A DNA stretch of 64,000 nucleotides from Burkholderia pyrrocinia (GCF_003330765.1 NZ_CP024903.1:1240001-1304000), one strand, 5' to 3'. Positions 8,334 to 18,033 are shown, counted from the first letter of the stretch. Made by a program: numbers and translations. The notes: generated by a model not told the origin, from the letters alone.

Positions 8334-9908
8334 ATGTCGTCACTTTCCATCGAAAACCCGCAGGCGCCGGCCGGGCCGCGTGCCCGCACGATCCGGCTCA
8401 ATCCCTCCGACGATGTCGTCGTCGCCGTCGAACAGCTCGTCAGCGGCATGCGCCTCGACGACGAAGGCGTGAGCGTCGCGGGGCTGATCCCGCCCGGCCA
8501 CAAGGTCGCGACGCGCGCGATCGACGCCGGCGCGGCCGTGCGCCGCTACGGCCAGATCATCGGCTTCGCGAGCCAGCCGATCCGTCCGGGCCAGCACGTT
8601 CACACGCACAACCTCGACATGGGCGAGTTCGCGCGCGATTACGCGTTCGGCGAAGGCACGCACGACACCGATTTCGTGCCGGATGCGCAGCGCGCGACCT
8701 TCGACGGCATCGTGCGCGAGGACGGCCGCGTCGCGACGCGCAACTACATCGGCATCCTGACGTCGGTGAACTGCTCGGCGACGGTCGCACGCGCGATCGC
8801 CGATCATTTCCGTCGCGACATCCATCCCGACGCGCTCGGCGCGTATCCGAACGTCGACGGTGTGGTCGCGCTGACGCACGGTGTCGGCTGCGCGGTCGAC
8901 CCCGACGGCGACGGGCTCGCGATCCTGCAGCGCACGCTCGGCGGCTATGCGTGCCATCCGAATTTCGCGGCGGTGCTCGTGATCGGGCTCGGCTGCGAAA
9001 CCAACCAGATTCCGCGCCTGCTCGAAACCCAGGGGCTGAAGGAGCACGCGCGGCTGCGCACGTTCACGATCCAGGATAGCGGCGGCACGCGCAAGACGAT
9101 CGAGAAGGGCATTGCGATCGTCGAGTCGATGCTGGCCGCCGCGAACGACGTGCGGCGCGAACCCGTCAGCGCGAGCCACCTGACGGTCGGCCTGCAATGC
9201 GGCGGCTCCGACGGTTATTCGGGCATCACCGCGAACCCCGTGCTCGGCGCGGCGGTCGACCTGCTCGTGAAGCACGGCGGCACGGCGATTCTCTCCGAGA
9301 CGCCCGAGATCTACGGCGCCGAGCACCTGCTCACGCGGCGCGCGGTCTCGCGCGAAGTGGGCGAGAAACTCGTCGCGCGGATCCGTTGGTGGGAGGACTA
9401 TTGCGCACGCCACAACGCGGCGATCAACAACAATCCGTCGGCCGGCAACAAGGCGGGCGGCCTCACGACCGTGCTGGAGAAATCGCTCGGCGGCATTGCG
9501 AAGGCCGGCAGCACGAATCTCGTCGACGTCTACGAATACGCGATGCCGGTTCGCGCGACAGGGCTCGTGTTCATGGACACGCCCGGCTACGATCCGATCT
9601 CCGCGACCGGGCAGGTCGCGGGCGGCGCGAACCTGATCTGCTTTACGACGGGGCGCGGCTCCGCGTATGGCTGCGCGCCGACGCCGTCGCTGAAGCTGGC
9701 GACCAACAGCGCGCTGTGGCGCCGGCAGGCCGACGACATCGACCTGAACTGCGGCGACGTGCTCGACAGCGGCGCGCGCATCGACGCGCTCGGCGCGACG
9801 CTGTTCCGCATGATGCTCGACGCAGCGTCCGGCCATGCGACGCGCAGCGAGCTGCACGGCTACGGGCAGAACGAATTCGTGCCCTGGCAGATCGGCGCGA
9901 TCACCTGA
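8334..9908 (+). CDS. garD: GarD/UxaA family sugar-acid dehydratase (galactarate or altronate type)
   Basis: The protein has 524 aa, close to E. coli galactarate dehydratase (523 aa) and somewhat longer than altronate dehydratase. An N-terminal SAF-like domain (about 15-105) is followed by the UxaA catalytic region with THGVGCA, QCGGSDGYSG and the C-terminal TTGRGSAYG segment. The family uses ferrous iron to remove water from a C2/C3 diol of an aldarate or aldonate, giving a 2-keto-3-deoxy acid. The gene starts 32 nt after the permease stop. Galactarate is the favoured substrate, but the paired L-KDA-dehydratase-like enzyme leaves other sugar acids possible. Confidence 0.82.
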   Translation: MSSLSIENPQAPAGPRARTIRLNPSDDVVVAVEQLVSGMRLDDEGVSVAGLIPPGHKVATRAIDAGAAVRRYGQIIGFASQPIRPGQHVHTHNLDMGEFARDYAFGEGTHDTDFVPDAQRATFDGIVREDGRVATRNYIGILTSVNCSATVARAIADHFRRDIHPDALGAYPNVDGVVALTHGVGCAVDPDGDGLAILQRTLGGYACHPNFAAVLVIGLGCETNQIPRLLETQGLKEHARLRTFTIQDSGGTRKTIEKGIAIVESMLAAANDVRREPVSASHLTVGLQCGGSDGYSGITANPVLGAAVDLLVKHGGTAILSETPEIYGAEHLLTRRAVSREVGEKLVARIRWWEDYCARHNAAINNNPSAGNKAGGLTTVLEKSLGGIAKAGSTNLVDVYEYAMPVRATGLVFMDTPGYDPISATGQVAGGANLICFTTGRGSAYGCAPTPSLKLATNSALWRRQADDIDLNCGDVLDSGARIDALGATLFRMMLDAASGHATRSELHGYGQNEFVPWQIGAIT

Positions 9909-9938
9909 TATTTCTTCAATCGACAAGGAATCCTGCTG

Positions 9939-10871
9939 ATGCAATCGAGCATTTCATCCCCACGCTATCGCGGCGTGTTTCCCGTCGTGCCGACGATTTT
10001 CACCGATGACGGCCGTCTCGACCTCGACGGGCAGCGTCGCTGCGTCGATTTCATGATCGACGCAGGATCGAACGGGCTGTGCGTGCTCGCGAATTTCTCC
10101 GAGCAGTTCTCGCTCGCCGACGACGAGCGCGATGCGGTGATGCATTGCGTGCTCGAGCACGTCGCGGGCCGCGTGCCGGTGATCGTCACGACGTCGCATT
10201 TCGGCACGACCGTATGCGCGCAACGCAGCCGACGCGCGCAGGACGCGGGCGCCTCGATGGTGATGGTGATGCCGCCGTATCACGGCGCGACGTTTCGCGC
10301 GGGCGAGGCGGCGATCGTCGAGTTCTTCCGCACCGTGTCCGACGCGATCGACATCCCGATCATGATCCAGGACGCGCCGGCGAGCGGCACGCACCTGTCC
10401 GCCGTGCTGCTCGCGCGAATGGCGATCGAGATTCCGAACGTGTCGTACTTCAAGATCGAGGTGCCGCAGGCGGCCGCGAAGCTGCGCGAGCTGATCGCGC
10501 TCGGCGGCGATGCGATCGTCGGCCCGTGGGACGGCGAGGAAGCGATCACGCTGATGGCCGATCTCGAAGCGGGCGCGACGGGCGCGATGACGGGCGGCGC
10601 GTATCCGGACGGCATCCGCCGGATCGTCGACGCGTGGGCGGCCGGCCATGCCGGCGAAGCGGAGCGCGAGTATCAGCGCTGGCTGCCGCTCATCAATCAC
10701 GAGAACCGCCAGGGCGGCATCGCGACCGCGAAGGTGCTGATGAAGGCGGGTGGCGTGATCGCATCCGACGCCGTGCGTCATCCGCTGCCGTCGATGCACC
10801 CGGACACGCGGGCGAGCCTGCTGCGGATCGCGCGGCCGCTCGATCCGCTCGTGCTGCGCTGGGGCCGCTGA
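9939..10871 (+). CDS. DHDPS-family 2-keto-3-deoxy acid dehydratase (L-KDA dehydratase-like)
   Basis: This 310-aa class I aldolase-fold enzyme has its Schiff-base lysine in the Y-F-K-I-E segment (Lys172). The middle carries MIQDAPASG, which from memory matches Azospirillum L-2-keto-3-deoxyarabonate dehydratase rather than dihydrodipicolinate synthase. Either that enzyme or 5-keto-4-deoxyglucarate dehydratase would yield 2,5-dioxopentanoate, the substrate of the next gene product. A Shine-Dalgarno AAGGA precedes the ATG, 30 nt after the previous stop. Which keto-deoxy acid is used remains open. Confidence 0.85.
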   Translation: MQSSISSPRYRGVFPVVPTIFTDDGRLDLDGQRRCVDFMIDAGSNGLCVLANFSEQFSLADDERDAVMHCVLEHVAGRVPVIVTTSHFGTTVCAQRSRRAQDAGASMVMVMPPYHGATFRAGEAAIVEFFRTVSDAIDIPIMIQDAPASGTHLSAVLLARMAIEIPNVSYFKIEVPQAAAKLRELIALGGDAIVGPWDGEEAITLMADLEAGATGAMTGGAYPDGIRRIVDAWAAGHAGEAEREYQRWLPLINHENRQGGIATAKVLMKAGGVIASDAVRHPLPSMHPDTRASLLRIARPLDPLVLRWGR

Positions 10872-10890
10872 GCTTCGCACGCTGCGACAC

Positions 10891-10914
10891 GATTCAACGA
10901 TTCAACGATTCGAC
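10891..10914 (+). repeat. Three tandem 8-bp repeats before an RBS
   Basis: GATTCAAC, GATTCAAC and GATTCGAC follow head to tail, just before the Shine-Dalgarno AAGGA of the aldehyde dehydrogenase gene. A further GATTC abuts its ATG. Confidence 0.6.
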
Positions 10915-10925
10915 AAGGACGATTC

Positions 10926-12512
10926 ATGCAGATTTCCGGTGCTTCCCTGATCGGCCAACGCAGCGCTGCCGGCGCCGCGGGATTCCGGGCGATCGATCCG
11001 ACGACCGGCGCGGCGCTCGACCCCGTGTTCGCCCGCGCGTCGGCGCGGGACGTCGACGACGCGTGCGCGCTGGCCGCGCACGCATTCGACGCTTATCGAC
11101 ATGCACCGCTGCACGCGCGTGCAGCGTTTCTCGACACGATTGCCGAGCGGCTGCTCGCACTCGGCGACGTGCTGGTCGAGCGTTGTGTCGCGGAAAGCGG
11201 TTTGCCGCGCGCACGCATCGAAGGCGAGCGCGCGCGTACGGTCGCGCAGCTTCGGATGTTCGCGCAGGTCGTGCGGGACGGCGCGTTCCTCGGTGTGCGC
11301 ATCGATCCCGCGCAGCCGGCGCGCCAGCCGCTGCCGCGCGCCGACCTGCGCCTGCAGCACGTCGCGCTCGGCCCGGTCGCCGTATTCGGCGCGAGCAATT
11401 TCCCGCTGGCGTTTTCTGTCGCGGGCGGCGACACGGCGTCGGCGCTGGCGGCCGGCTGCCCCGTGATCGTGAAGGCGCATCCCGCGCATCCCGGCACGTC
11501 CGCACTCGTCGGCCGCGCGATTCAGGAGGCCGTGCACGCATGCGGGATGCCGGACGGCACATTCTCGCTGCTATTCGACGACGGTCATGACGTGGGCGCC
11601 GCGCTCGTGCGCGATCCGCGCATCCAGGCGGCCGGATTCACGGGGTCGCGCAGCGGCGGCGTCGCGTTGATGGCGCTTGCGGCCGCGCGGCCGCAGCCGA
11701 TTCCCGTCTACGCGGAAATGAGCAGCGTGAATCCCGTGCTGCTGTTTCCGCATGCGCTCGACGCACGGGCGGAAGCGATCGGTCGCGCGTTCGCGGCGTC
11801 GCTGACGCTCGGCGTCGGCCAGTTCTGCACGAATCCGGGCCTGATACTCGGTGTCGACGGCCCTGCGCTGCGGCGCTTCGAGGCCGCGGCGGCGGCCGCG
11901 CTGGCCGATCTGCCGGCGGCCGCGATGCTGACGCCCGGCATTCACCACGCGTACGACGCGGCGCTCGCGCGGCTCGGCGGGCAGGGTGGCGTCGAACGGC
12001 TCGCGCGCGGCGCGGCGCCCGGTGACGAGATTCGTCACGCGGGCCGGGCGGCGTTGTTCGCGACGCACGCCGACACGTTCGCGCGACAGGCCGAACTGCA
12101 CGACGAAGTGTTCGGCCCCGCGGCGCTCGTCGTGCGCTGCCCAGATCTCGACGCGATGCATGCGCTCGTCGAGCGGCTCGACGGACAGTTGACGACGGCG
12201 CTGCATGTCGACGACGGCGATCACGGCGCGGCGCGCGCGTTCATGCCGCTGCTCGAGCGGCGCGCGGGACGCATTCTCGTGAACGGTTTCGGCACGGGTG
12301 TCGAGGTCGCGCATGCGATGGTGCACGGCGGCCCGTATCCGGCGACGTCGGACGGCCGCTCGACGTCGGTGGGCAGTCTCGCGATCGGCCGTTTCCTGCG
12401 CCCGGTTTGTTATCAGGACCTGCCCGACGCGCTGCTGCCCGATGCGTTGCGCGACGCGAATCCGCTGAACGTGCCGCGCAGCATCGACGGGCAGCGCGAC
12501 GCGCGTGTGTGA
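10926..12512 (+). CDS. 2,5-dioxopentanoate (alpha-ketoglutarate semialdehyde) dehydrogenase
   Basis: This 528-aa aldehyde dehydrogenase carries the catalytic Cys301 in GQFCTNPG and the general base Glu264 in YAEMSSVNP. Its length and the early FGASNFP motif match the KGSA dehydrogenases that accompany glucarate, galactarate and pentonate operons rather than the shorter generic family. It would oxidise 2,5-dioxopentanoate to 2-oxoglutarate with NAD(P)+, finishing the pathway. It is the last gene of the operon, 54 nt after the dehydratase gene, with an AAGGA site. Confidence 0.88.
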   Translation: MQISGASLIGQRSAAGAAGFRAIDPTTGAALDPVFARASARDVDDACALAAHAFDAYRHAPLHARAAFLDTIAERLLALGDVLVERCVAESGLPRARIEGERARTVAQLRMFAQVVRDGAFLGVRIDPAQPARQPLPRADLRLQHVALGPVAVFGASNFPLAFSVAGGDTASALAAGCPVIVKAHPAHPGTSALVGRAIQEAVHACGMPDGTFSLLFDDGHDVGAALVRDPRIQAAGFTGSRSGGVALMALAAARPQPIPVYAEMSSVNPVLLFPHALDARAEAIGRAFAASLTLGVGQFCTNPGLILGVDGPALRRFEAAAAAALADLPAAAMLTPGIHHAYDAALARLGGQGGVERLARGAAPGDEIRHAGRAALFATHADTFARQAELHDEVFGPAALVVRCPDLDAMHALVERLDGQLTTALHVDDGDHGAARAFMPLLERRAGRILVNGFGTGVEVAHAMVHGGPYPATSDGRSTSVGSLAIGRFLRPVCYQDLPDALLPDALRDANPLNVPRSIDGQRDARV

Positions 12513-12738
12513 CAGTCGCAGGCGTTGCATGGGCGGCGGCGGGGCGGCTTGCGTCATCCCGCCGGTTCGTCGCGATGCGGCGCGGTAAAGCGGCAACGAC
12601 ACGCTTTCGACTGAACATAGGCGGGCCGCCCGCCGGCACGTCGTGCGTGCGGCCGAGTGCGGCTTCTTCTGATTGCGCGACCGTACGTTTTATGGTCTCG
12701 TTGCGGGATATCGCATCGACTCGAAAAAGGAAAGTCGA

Positions 12739-13869
12739 ATGCAGCCGGGCGATTCATACGGGGTCCGATTGATCGGAAGAATCGGCGCACGTGCGCGCGC
12801 ACGCGGCGCCGTGCGTCGGCTGTTCATCATATTGACACTGGGCTTGCTTGCGCCCGGTCTGGCGGCTTTCGCCGCCGCTCCCGAAACCGTCAACGACAAC
12901 GTGCTGCGCGTGCTCGCATGGCCCGGCTATGCGGATCGCGATGTCGTCAGCGCGTTCGAAGCGCGATTCCATGCCCGTGTCGAAGTGACGTTCGTCGATT
13001 CCGACGAAGCGCTGTGGACGCGCATGCACAGCGCGGCGCCGCCGCCGTTCGACATACTGGCCGCGAACACGGCCGAGATCCAGCGCTATGTGCACGAACG
13101 TTTGCTCGCGCCGATCGACCTGTCGCGCATCCCGAACCGGCGACGGCAGTTGCCGAACTTCCAGCAGCTCGCGACGATCGGCGGGCTCGTGCAGGACGGC
13201 GCGACCTACGCGATTCCGTTCACGTATTCGTCGATGGGGCTGATCTACGACCGCAAGCAGGTTCCGGCCGCGCCGCGCTCGATGCGGGAGCTGTGGAACC
13301 CGCGCTACCGCGGCAAGGTGCTCGACTTCAACAGCGCGCAGCACAATTTCTCGTTCACGGCGCTGGCGCTCGGCTACCCCGATCCGTTTCGCCTGTCGCC
13401 CGCGCAGACGCTCGCCGTCGCGCACAAGCTGGTCGAGCTGCGCCGCAATCTTCTGACGTATTACACGCTGCCCGAGGAAGCGACCGCGCTGTTCGTCCAG
13501 CATCGCGCGGCGCTGATGTTCGGCAACTACGGCACGCAGCAGGTCGAGCTGTTGCGTCGCGCCGGCGCGGACGTCGGCTACGTGATCCCGGACGAAGGCG
13601 CGCTCGCGTGGCTCGACTGCTGGGCCGTCACGCGCGGCACGCAACATCCCGAACTCGCATTCGCGTGGATCAACTACATGCTCGAACCGGCGATTGGCGC
13701 GCTGCTGACCGAGCGCCAGGGGCTCGCGAACACGCTCGAGCCGCCGCCGGGCCTCGACACCGGGCACCAGCACCTCGTGTGGCTCCAGCCCGTCGAGGAC
13801 ATCGCGCGGCGTGAATCGCTGTGGAGCCGCATCGTGTCGGGCGACCGGCCGGAGCGGTTCGGAAAATGA
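12739..13869 (+). CDS. PotD-like periplasmic substrate-binding protein
   Basis: The protein has 376 aa. A signal peptide with an arginine-rich start and a hydrophobic core ends near residue 50. The rest is a type II periplasmic binding fold of the spermidine/putrescine family: RVLAWPGY at the N-terminus, and the C-terminal segment with VIPDEGALAWLDCWAV is characteristic of PotD. No permease or ATPase gene is nearby. The ATG follows an AAGGAAAG site; an upstream in-frame start (12673) is less likely. The stop overlaps the start of a diguanylate cyclase gene, so the protein probably acts as its ligand sensor, as NspS does for MbaA in Vibrio. Confidence 0.87.
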   Translation: MQPGDSYGVRLIGRIGARARARGAVRRLFIILTLGLLAPGLAAFAAAPETVNDNVLRVLAWPGYADRDVVSAFEARFHARVEVTFVDSDEALWTRMHSAAPPPFDILAANTAEIQRYVHERLLAPIDLSRIPNRRRQLPNFQQLATIGGLVQDGATYAIPFTYSSMGLIYDRKQVPAAPRSMRELWNPRYRGKVLDFNSAQHNFSFTALALGYPDPFRLSPAQTLAVAHKLVELRRNLLTYYTLPEEATALFVQHRAALMFGNYGTQQVELLRRAGADVGYVIPDEGALAWLDCWAVTRGTQHPELAFAWINYMLEPAIGALLTERQGLANTLEPPPGLDTGHQHLVWLQPVEDIARRESLWSRIVSGDRPERFGK

Positions 13870-15641
13870 TCCGGCTCGGGCTTACGTCGAAGCTGTCCGT
13901 GCTGTTCGCGTGCATCGGCGTGATCGCGTCCGGCACGACCGGCTACTACACGTATCGCGCGAACCGCGAGATGCTCGTGCAGGAAGCGCAGCACAGCCTG
14001 CTGATGTCGACGCAACTGCTCGGGCAGCGCTTCACGACCGTGCTGTCCGACGTCGCCGACGATGCACTCGTGCTCGCGCAGTTGCCGTCGTCCGCGCTCG
14101 TCGCGGGCAGCGACAACCCCGACCGCGAGCGACGCACGCGGCTCGAGCAGGTGTATTACAGCTTCATGAAAAATCATCCGGAATACCTGCAGGTCCGCCT
14201 GATCGCGAGCGGGCATTTCGGGCTCGAGCACATCCGGGTCGATCGCGATGCGAGCGGCATCGTCGTGCTGCCGGAAAGCGCGTTTCAGGAGAAAGGACAG
14301 TTTTCCTACGTATTCGATACGCTTGCGACGGCGCCCGGTCATATCTACCTGTCGCCGATCGTGATCAATCACGAGACGGGCTCGAACGCGGCGGAAGGGC
14401 TGCCGATCCTGCGCGTGGGCACGCCGGTCGTCGACACGTCGGGCCGGACGGTCGGTGCGCTCGTCGTCGACGTCGAGCTGTCGCGCGTATTCGACCGGCT
14501 CGAACGCGATCTGCCGGAAGACTATGCGGTGTATCTCGCGAACGAGTGGGGCGATTTCCTCGTGCATCCCGATCCGGCGCAGACGTTCGGCTTCGATCGT
14601 GGCCGGCGCGTGCTGATGCAGGACCGCTTTGCCGTCACACGGGAATTGTTCGACAGCGCGCGCACGAACGTGACGCTCAATGGCCTTGCGCAGCCCGGCG
14701 CGGCGCCGGGGCAGATGTTCGCGTTCGTGCGTACGCCGTTCGGGCACGACGAGGGCAACCGCTTTGTCGTGCTCGGGATGGGGCGTCCGCTCGCGGACGT
14801 GCTGGCGCCGGCCGCCATGCTCGGCGAACGGATCGTCAGGATGGTGCTCGTGTCGAGCTTGATGGCGGTGATCCTCGCGATCCTGTTCGCGCGCGCGATC
14901 ACGCGGCCGCTGCAGACGCTCGCGCGCGCCGCGACGCACGTGTTCGACGATCCGGCTGCCGAACGGCTGCCGATCGGGCGCGCCGACGAGATCGGCGTGC
15001 TCGCGCGCTGTTTCGATAGCATGCGCGTCGAGATCCGCACGCAGGTCGCGATGCTGCGCGCAAAGCAGCAGGAGCTGACGCACCTCGCCGGCCACGATCC
15101 GCTGACCGCGCTGCCGAACCGCCTGCTGTTCATGGAGCATCTCGATGCCGCGATCCGGCATGCGGCCGCGGTGCGCGAAGGGCTGGCCGTGATGTTCGTC
15201 GATCTCGACCGCTTCAAGCAGATCAACGACCAGCACGGGCACTCGGCCGGCGACCGCACGCTGGTCGCGGTCGCGAAGCGCCTGAGCCTCGTGCTGCGCA
15301 ACGGCGACATGGTCGCGCGGCTCGGCGGCGACGAATTCATCGTGCTGATTGCGGACGTACGTTCATCGACGGTGATCGACGATGTCGCGTCGCGCATCCA
15401 GATCGTGATGGCCGAGGAGCTGGAATTCGGCGACCGGCGCGCGGCCGTTGGTGCGAGCATCGGCGTCAGCGAGTTTCCGGCCGACGGCGCGTCGGCCGAG
15501 GAACTGCTCGTCAAGGCCGACGCGGCGATGTACGCGGCGAAGGCGTCCGCGCAGTGCGTGTGCGTCCGCTATCAGGAACTGGTCGGCGGCGGTACCGGGA
15601 CGGACGAGGCCGGCCGTGTCGCATCGGGCGGCCGCCGGTGA
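13866..15641 (+). CDS. Membrane diguanylate cyclase with periplasmic Cache sensor, HAMP and GGDEF
   Basis: The protein has 591 aa. One membrane helix (about residues 8-28) leads into a periplasmic domain of about 290 residues, read as double Cache. A second helix (about 325-345), a HAMP-like linker and a GGDEF domain (about 420-575) follow. The GGDEF motif is intact at 487-491, and an RNGD inhibitory site lies at 478-481, five residues before it, so it should be an active, feedback-inhibited cyclase. The start ATG overlaps the stop of the PotD-like gene, implying coupled synthesis and a shared role. Confidence 0.9.
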   Translation: MIRLGLTSKLSVLFACIGVIASGTTGYYTYRANREMLVQEAQHSLLMSTQLLGQRFTTVLSDVADDALVLAQLPSSALVAGSDNPDRERRTRLEQVYYSFMKNHPEYLQVRLIASGHFGLEHIRVDRDASGIVVLPESAFQEKGQFSYVFDTLATAPGHIYLSPIVINHETGSNAAEGLPILRVGTPVVDTSGRTVGALVVDVELSRVFDRLERDLPEDYAVYLANEWGDFLVHPDPAQTFGFDRGRRVLMQDRFAVTRELFDSARTNVTLNGLAQPGAAPGQMFAFVRTPFGHDEGNRFVVLGMGRPLADVLAPAAMLGERIVRMVLVSSLMAVILAILFARAITRPLQTLARAATHVFDDPAAERLPIGRADEIGVLARCFDSMRVEIRTQVAMLRAKQQELTHLAGHDPLTALPNRLLFMEHLDAAIRHAAAVREGLAVMFVDLDRFKQINDQHGHSAGDRTLVAVAKRLSLVLRNGDMVARLGGDEFIVLIADVRSSTVIDDVASRIQIVMAEELEFGDRRAAVGASIGVSEFPADGASAEELLVKADAAMYAAKASAQCVCVRYQELVGGGTGTDEAGRVASGGRR

Positions 15642-15669
15642 CGGCCGGTAAGCGCGCGATGCAAACACG

Positions 15670-15694
15670 ACGAACCCGTCACGGACGGGCTCGT
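15670..15694. terminator. Hairpin between convergent genes
   Basis: An 11-bp stem with one mismatch (15670-15680 with 15684-15694) and a 3-nt loop sits between the cyclase stop and the stop of the convergent DUF4148 gene. It is likely a bidirectional terminator. Confidence 0.6.
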
Positions 15695-15735
15695 TGCATG
15701 TGCGGACTGCGCGCGCGGGGCGCGCCGCGGCAGGC

Positions 15736-16035
15736 TTAGTGGCCGAAGTAAACCGAGTCGCGCGGGCTCTGCGCCTTGGCGGCGGGTGCGCCACCCTGGA
15801 CGGTCGCGGCCGGTTGCGCACCGTAGCCGCTGTTGTCGGCGCCGTGCACGCGGGCTTGAGCGGCCTGGATGTCGGCCGGGTAGTACGGGCTCGACAGGCC
15901 CGGCTTGTAGCCGGCGTTTTCGAGCTGGACCAGTTCGTTGCGCACTTGGGCGCGGGTTACGGTGCTTTGTGCGAATGCGCTGAACGAGGCGGACAGGGCG
16001 ACAGCGGCAACGACTGCGGAAACGAGCGACTTCAT
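15736..16035 (-). CDS. DUF4148 domain-containing secreted protein
   Basis: This 99-aa protein has a clear signal peptide (cleaved near A-F-A-Q, residue 23). The short domain contains TRAQVRNELVQLENAGY and PYYPADIQAAQARV, which identify DUF4148, a family abundant in Burkholderia and of unknown function. It is presumably periplasmic. The chosen ATG (16033-16035) begins the signal peptide and follows a GGAGG-like site; the longer open frame upstream is untranslated leader. It is monocistronic. Confidence 0.9.
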   Translation of the reverse strand: MKSLVSAVVAAVALSASFSAFAQSTVTRAQVRNELVQLENAGYKPGLSSPYYPADIQAAQARVHGADNSGYGAQPAATVQGGAPAAKAQSPRDSVYFGH

Positions 16036-16317
16036 GATGACCTCCGATGTTTGATTTGGCTTTCCGCGTTCGACACCATGTCGTAAGCGGTTGATTACAT
16101 CGTAGGCTTCGGTCGACCTAGGGTAAACGTGGATTTTGGCGAAAGATCGTTGCGACCAAGGCAATAATTTCGCGATAAATGTCGTCCGTCCCCATTCGGT
16201 GTTGCGGGGATTGCAAGGGAACGGCGAGGCGGGTGACGGCGGATGTCGCGCACGGGCGGGCGCCCGGCGGCGAAGGGGCCGGCAGAGATGACGCGGATGG
16301 GTGGCGGTGCTGCCGGA

Positions 16318-16575
16318 TCAGACGCCGTCGTCGTCGATTTCCTTGCGTTCGCGGCGTTCCTCGTTGCCGCGCCGCGCGCGCAGGCGCTGGCGCGACAGGA
16401 CGGCGATCACCTGCTGGGTCGGCGCGTCGGACGGCAGCTCGTTGCGGATGCGATCGGGCACCATCGGCAGGCCCGCGCGCTGCCGGCGCAGCGCCTTTGC
16501 GATTGCCCGGCGGCATTCGTCCCCGTGGCAATCCCATTCATCGCGGATTCTCTGGCAATAACGGCATTGTTCCAT
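16318..16575 (-). CDS. Small cysteine-rich hypothetical protein
   Basis: The 85-aa product is very polar and basic in its second half (RARRGNEERRERKE). Four cysteines near the N-terminus (C4, C7, C16 and C21, spaced C-x2-C-x8-C-x4-C) could form a small metal site. I do not recognise a family. It fills the gap after dsdA on the same strand, 53 nt downstream, with no strong Shine-Dalgarno. It is probably real because the overlapping frames contain no recognisable domain. Confidence 0.5.
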   Translation of the reverse strand: MEQCRYCQRIRDEWDCHGDECRRAIAKALRRQRAGLPMVPDRIRNELPSDAPTQQVIAVLSRQRLRARRGNEERRERKEIDDDGV

Positions 16576-16628
16576 CCGGACAGTCTAACGCGTCTTCGGG
16601 AACGGGGCAGGCCGCGGGGCCGAACGCA

Positions 16629-17954
16629 TCACGAGCCGGGCGCGGCACCGGCGAGCGCTTGCGCATGCGACTGGAAGCGGCGGTGTTCTTCCGGCGGGAC
16701 CAGCGAGCCGCCCGTCGCCCAGATGACGTGCGTCGACCGGCGCATGTCGAGTGCGTGGCGACGCACGTAATCCCGGCCCGCCGCCGACCGTATCAGCCAG
16801 CCAGGCCCGCCGACGGCAGCGGCGGCCGACGGCTCCAGTTCCACCCCCGTGGCGTGCTGAACCGCGAGCAACTGCGCGTAGAGCTGCTCGTCGCTGACGG
16901 TGAAGACGCCCGACAGCAGCGACGCCATCAGCGGGCTGACAAGATGCGACGCCTGCGCGACCGCCAGGCCGTCGGCCTCGGTCCGGTTGTCGAGCCCCAC
17001 GTCGTAGACGGACACCGGCTGGCGGTGACCGGCGGCAAGCTGGACCAGCATGCATGGCGAAGCGACGGGCTCGGCAAAAAAGCAATGCACGTGCTCGCCG
17101 AAAAGCGCCTTGAGGCCATACGTGATGCCGCCGGGCGCGCCGCCGACCCCGCAGGGAATATGGACGAAGAGCGGATGTGCCGCGTCCACGCTGCGGCCCG
17201 ATTCGGCGAGTTGCGCGGCGAGATGTCGGGCGCTTGCGGCGTAGCCCAGGAACAGCATCAGCGAGCCTTCGTCGTCGACGAAATGGCAGCGCGGTTGATT
17301 GCGCGCCTGCGATCGTCCGGCCGCGACGGCCTGCGCATAGTCGCCGTCGTGCTCGACCACGCGAACGCCGCGTTTTCTCAGGCGTGCCTTCTTCCAGGGC
17401 TTCGCGTCGGTCGACATGTGAACGACCGACTCGAAGCCCAGCGCGGCGGCCATCACACCGACGCTCAGGCCGAGATTGCCGGTGCTGCCCACGATGACGG
17501 TGTGCCCGGCAAACAGCGCACGTGCGGCGGTCGACGCGAGAATCCGCCGGTCTCCCGCAGGGTCGAGCAACCCGTGTTCGATCGCGATCGACTCCGCGAG
17601 CGCCAGCACTTCATGAAAGCCGCCGCGCGCCTTGATCGAACCGGCGACCGGCAATGCGTCGTCGCGCTTGATGAACCAGGCGCCGTGCGCGTCGGCCGGG
17701 TGCGACAGCGCGCGCTGCAGGTTATCCGCCGGCATCAGCGGCGACTCGATTTTTCCCGCACTGGCCGCGAGCTCGGGAAACAGCTCGGCCATCAGCGGCT
17801 CGCATCGCGCCAGCCTCGCTTCCGCCATCGCAATGGCGTCGAACGATGGCGCGTCCTGCGGCAACGGGCTGCCGGCATGGGGATTCAGCCACAGCAGCGG
17901 ATCGCGGGATTGCAGTTTGGCTAATAGATCGGCAGGTTGGAGCGTGGTGGTCAC
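16629..17954 (-). CDS. dsdA: D-serine dehydratase
   Basis: The 441-aa length matches E. coli DsdA (442 aa). PLP-binding Lys108 sits in GSIKARGG, and the phosphate-binding loop GSTGNLGLS is at about 156-164. The enzyme converts D-serine to pyruvate and ammonia in the cytoplasm. I chose GTG 17952-17954 because it gives the family's N-terminus; the open frame extends further upstream without homology. The divergent LysR gene 109 bp away is the expected DsdC-type activator. Confidence 0.92.
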   Translation of the reverse strand: MTTTLQPADLLAKLQSRDPLLWLNPHAGSPLPQDAPSFDAIAMAEARLARCEPLMAELFPELAASAGKIESPLMPADNLQRALSHPADAHGAWFIKRDDALPVAGSIKARGGFHEVLALAESIAIEHGLLDPAGDRRILASTAARALFAGHTVIVGSTGNLGLSVGVMAAALGFESVVHMSTDAKPWKKARLRKRGVRVVEHDGDYAQAVAAGRSQARNQPRCHFVDDEGSLMLFLGYAASARHLAAQLAESGRSVDAAHPLFVHIPCGVGGAPGGITYGLKALFGEHVHCFFAEPVASPCMLVQLAAGHRQPVSVYDVGLDNRTEADGLAVAQASHLVSPLMASLLSGVFTVSDEQLYAQLLAVQHATGVELEPSAAAAVGGPGWLIRSAAGRDYVRRHALDMRRSTHVIWATGGSLVPPEEHRRFQSHAQALAGAAPGS

Positions 17955-18033
17955 GGATCGGCCTTGTGTTCGTTGAGCAGGGTACTGGATGGAAATGCTA
18001 CGATTCCCGACGACTGCGCAAAAGCGCCGATTT

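Noticed and set aside
6933..9908. 991-codon frame ahead of the GarD-type gene
   Set aside because: The first 467 codons are the arginine-rich shadow of the MFS gene. The family N-terminus starts at 8334.
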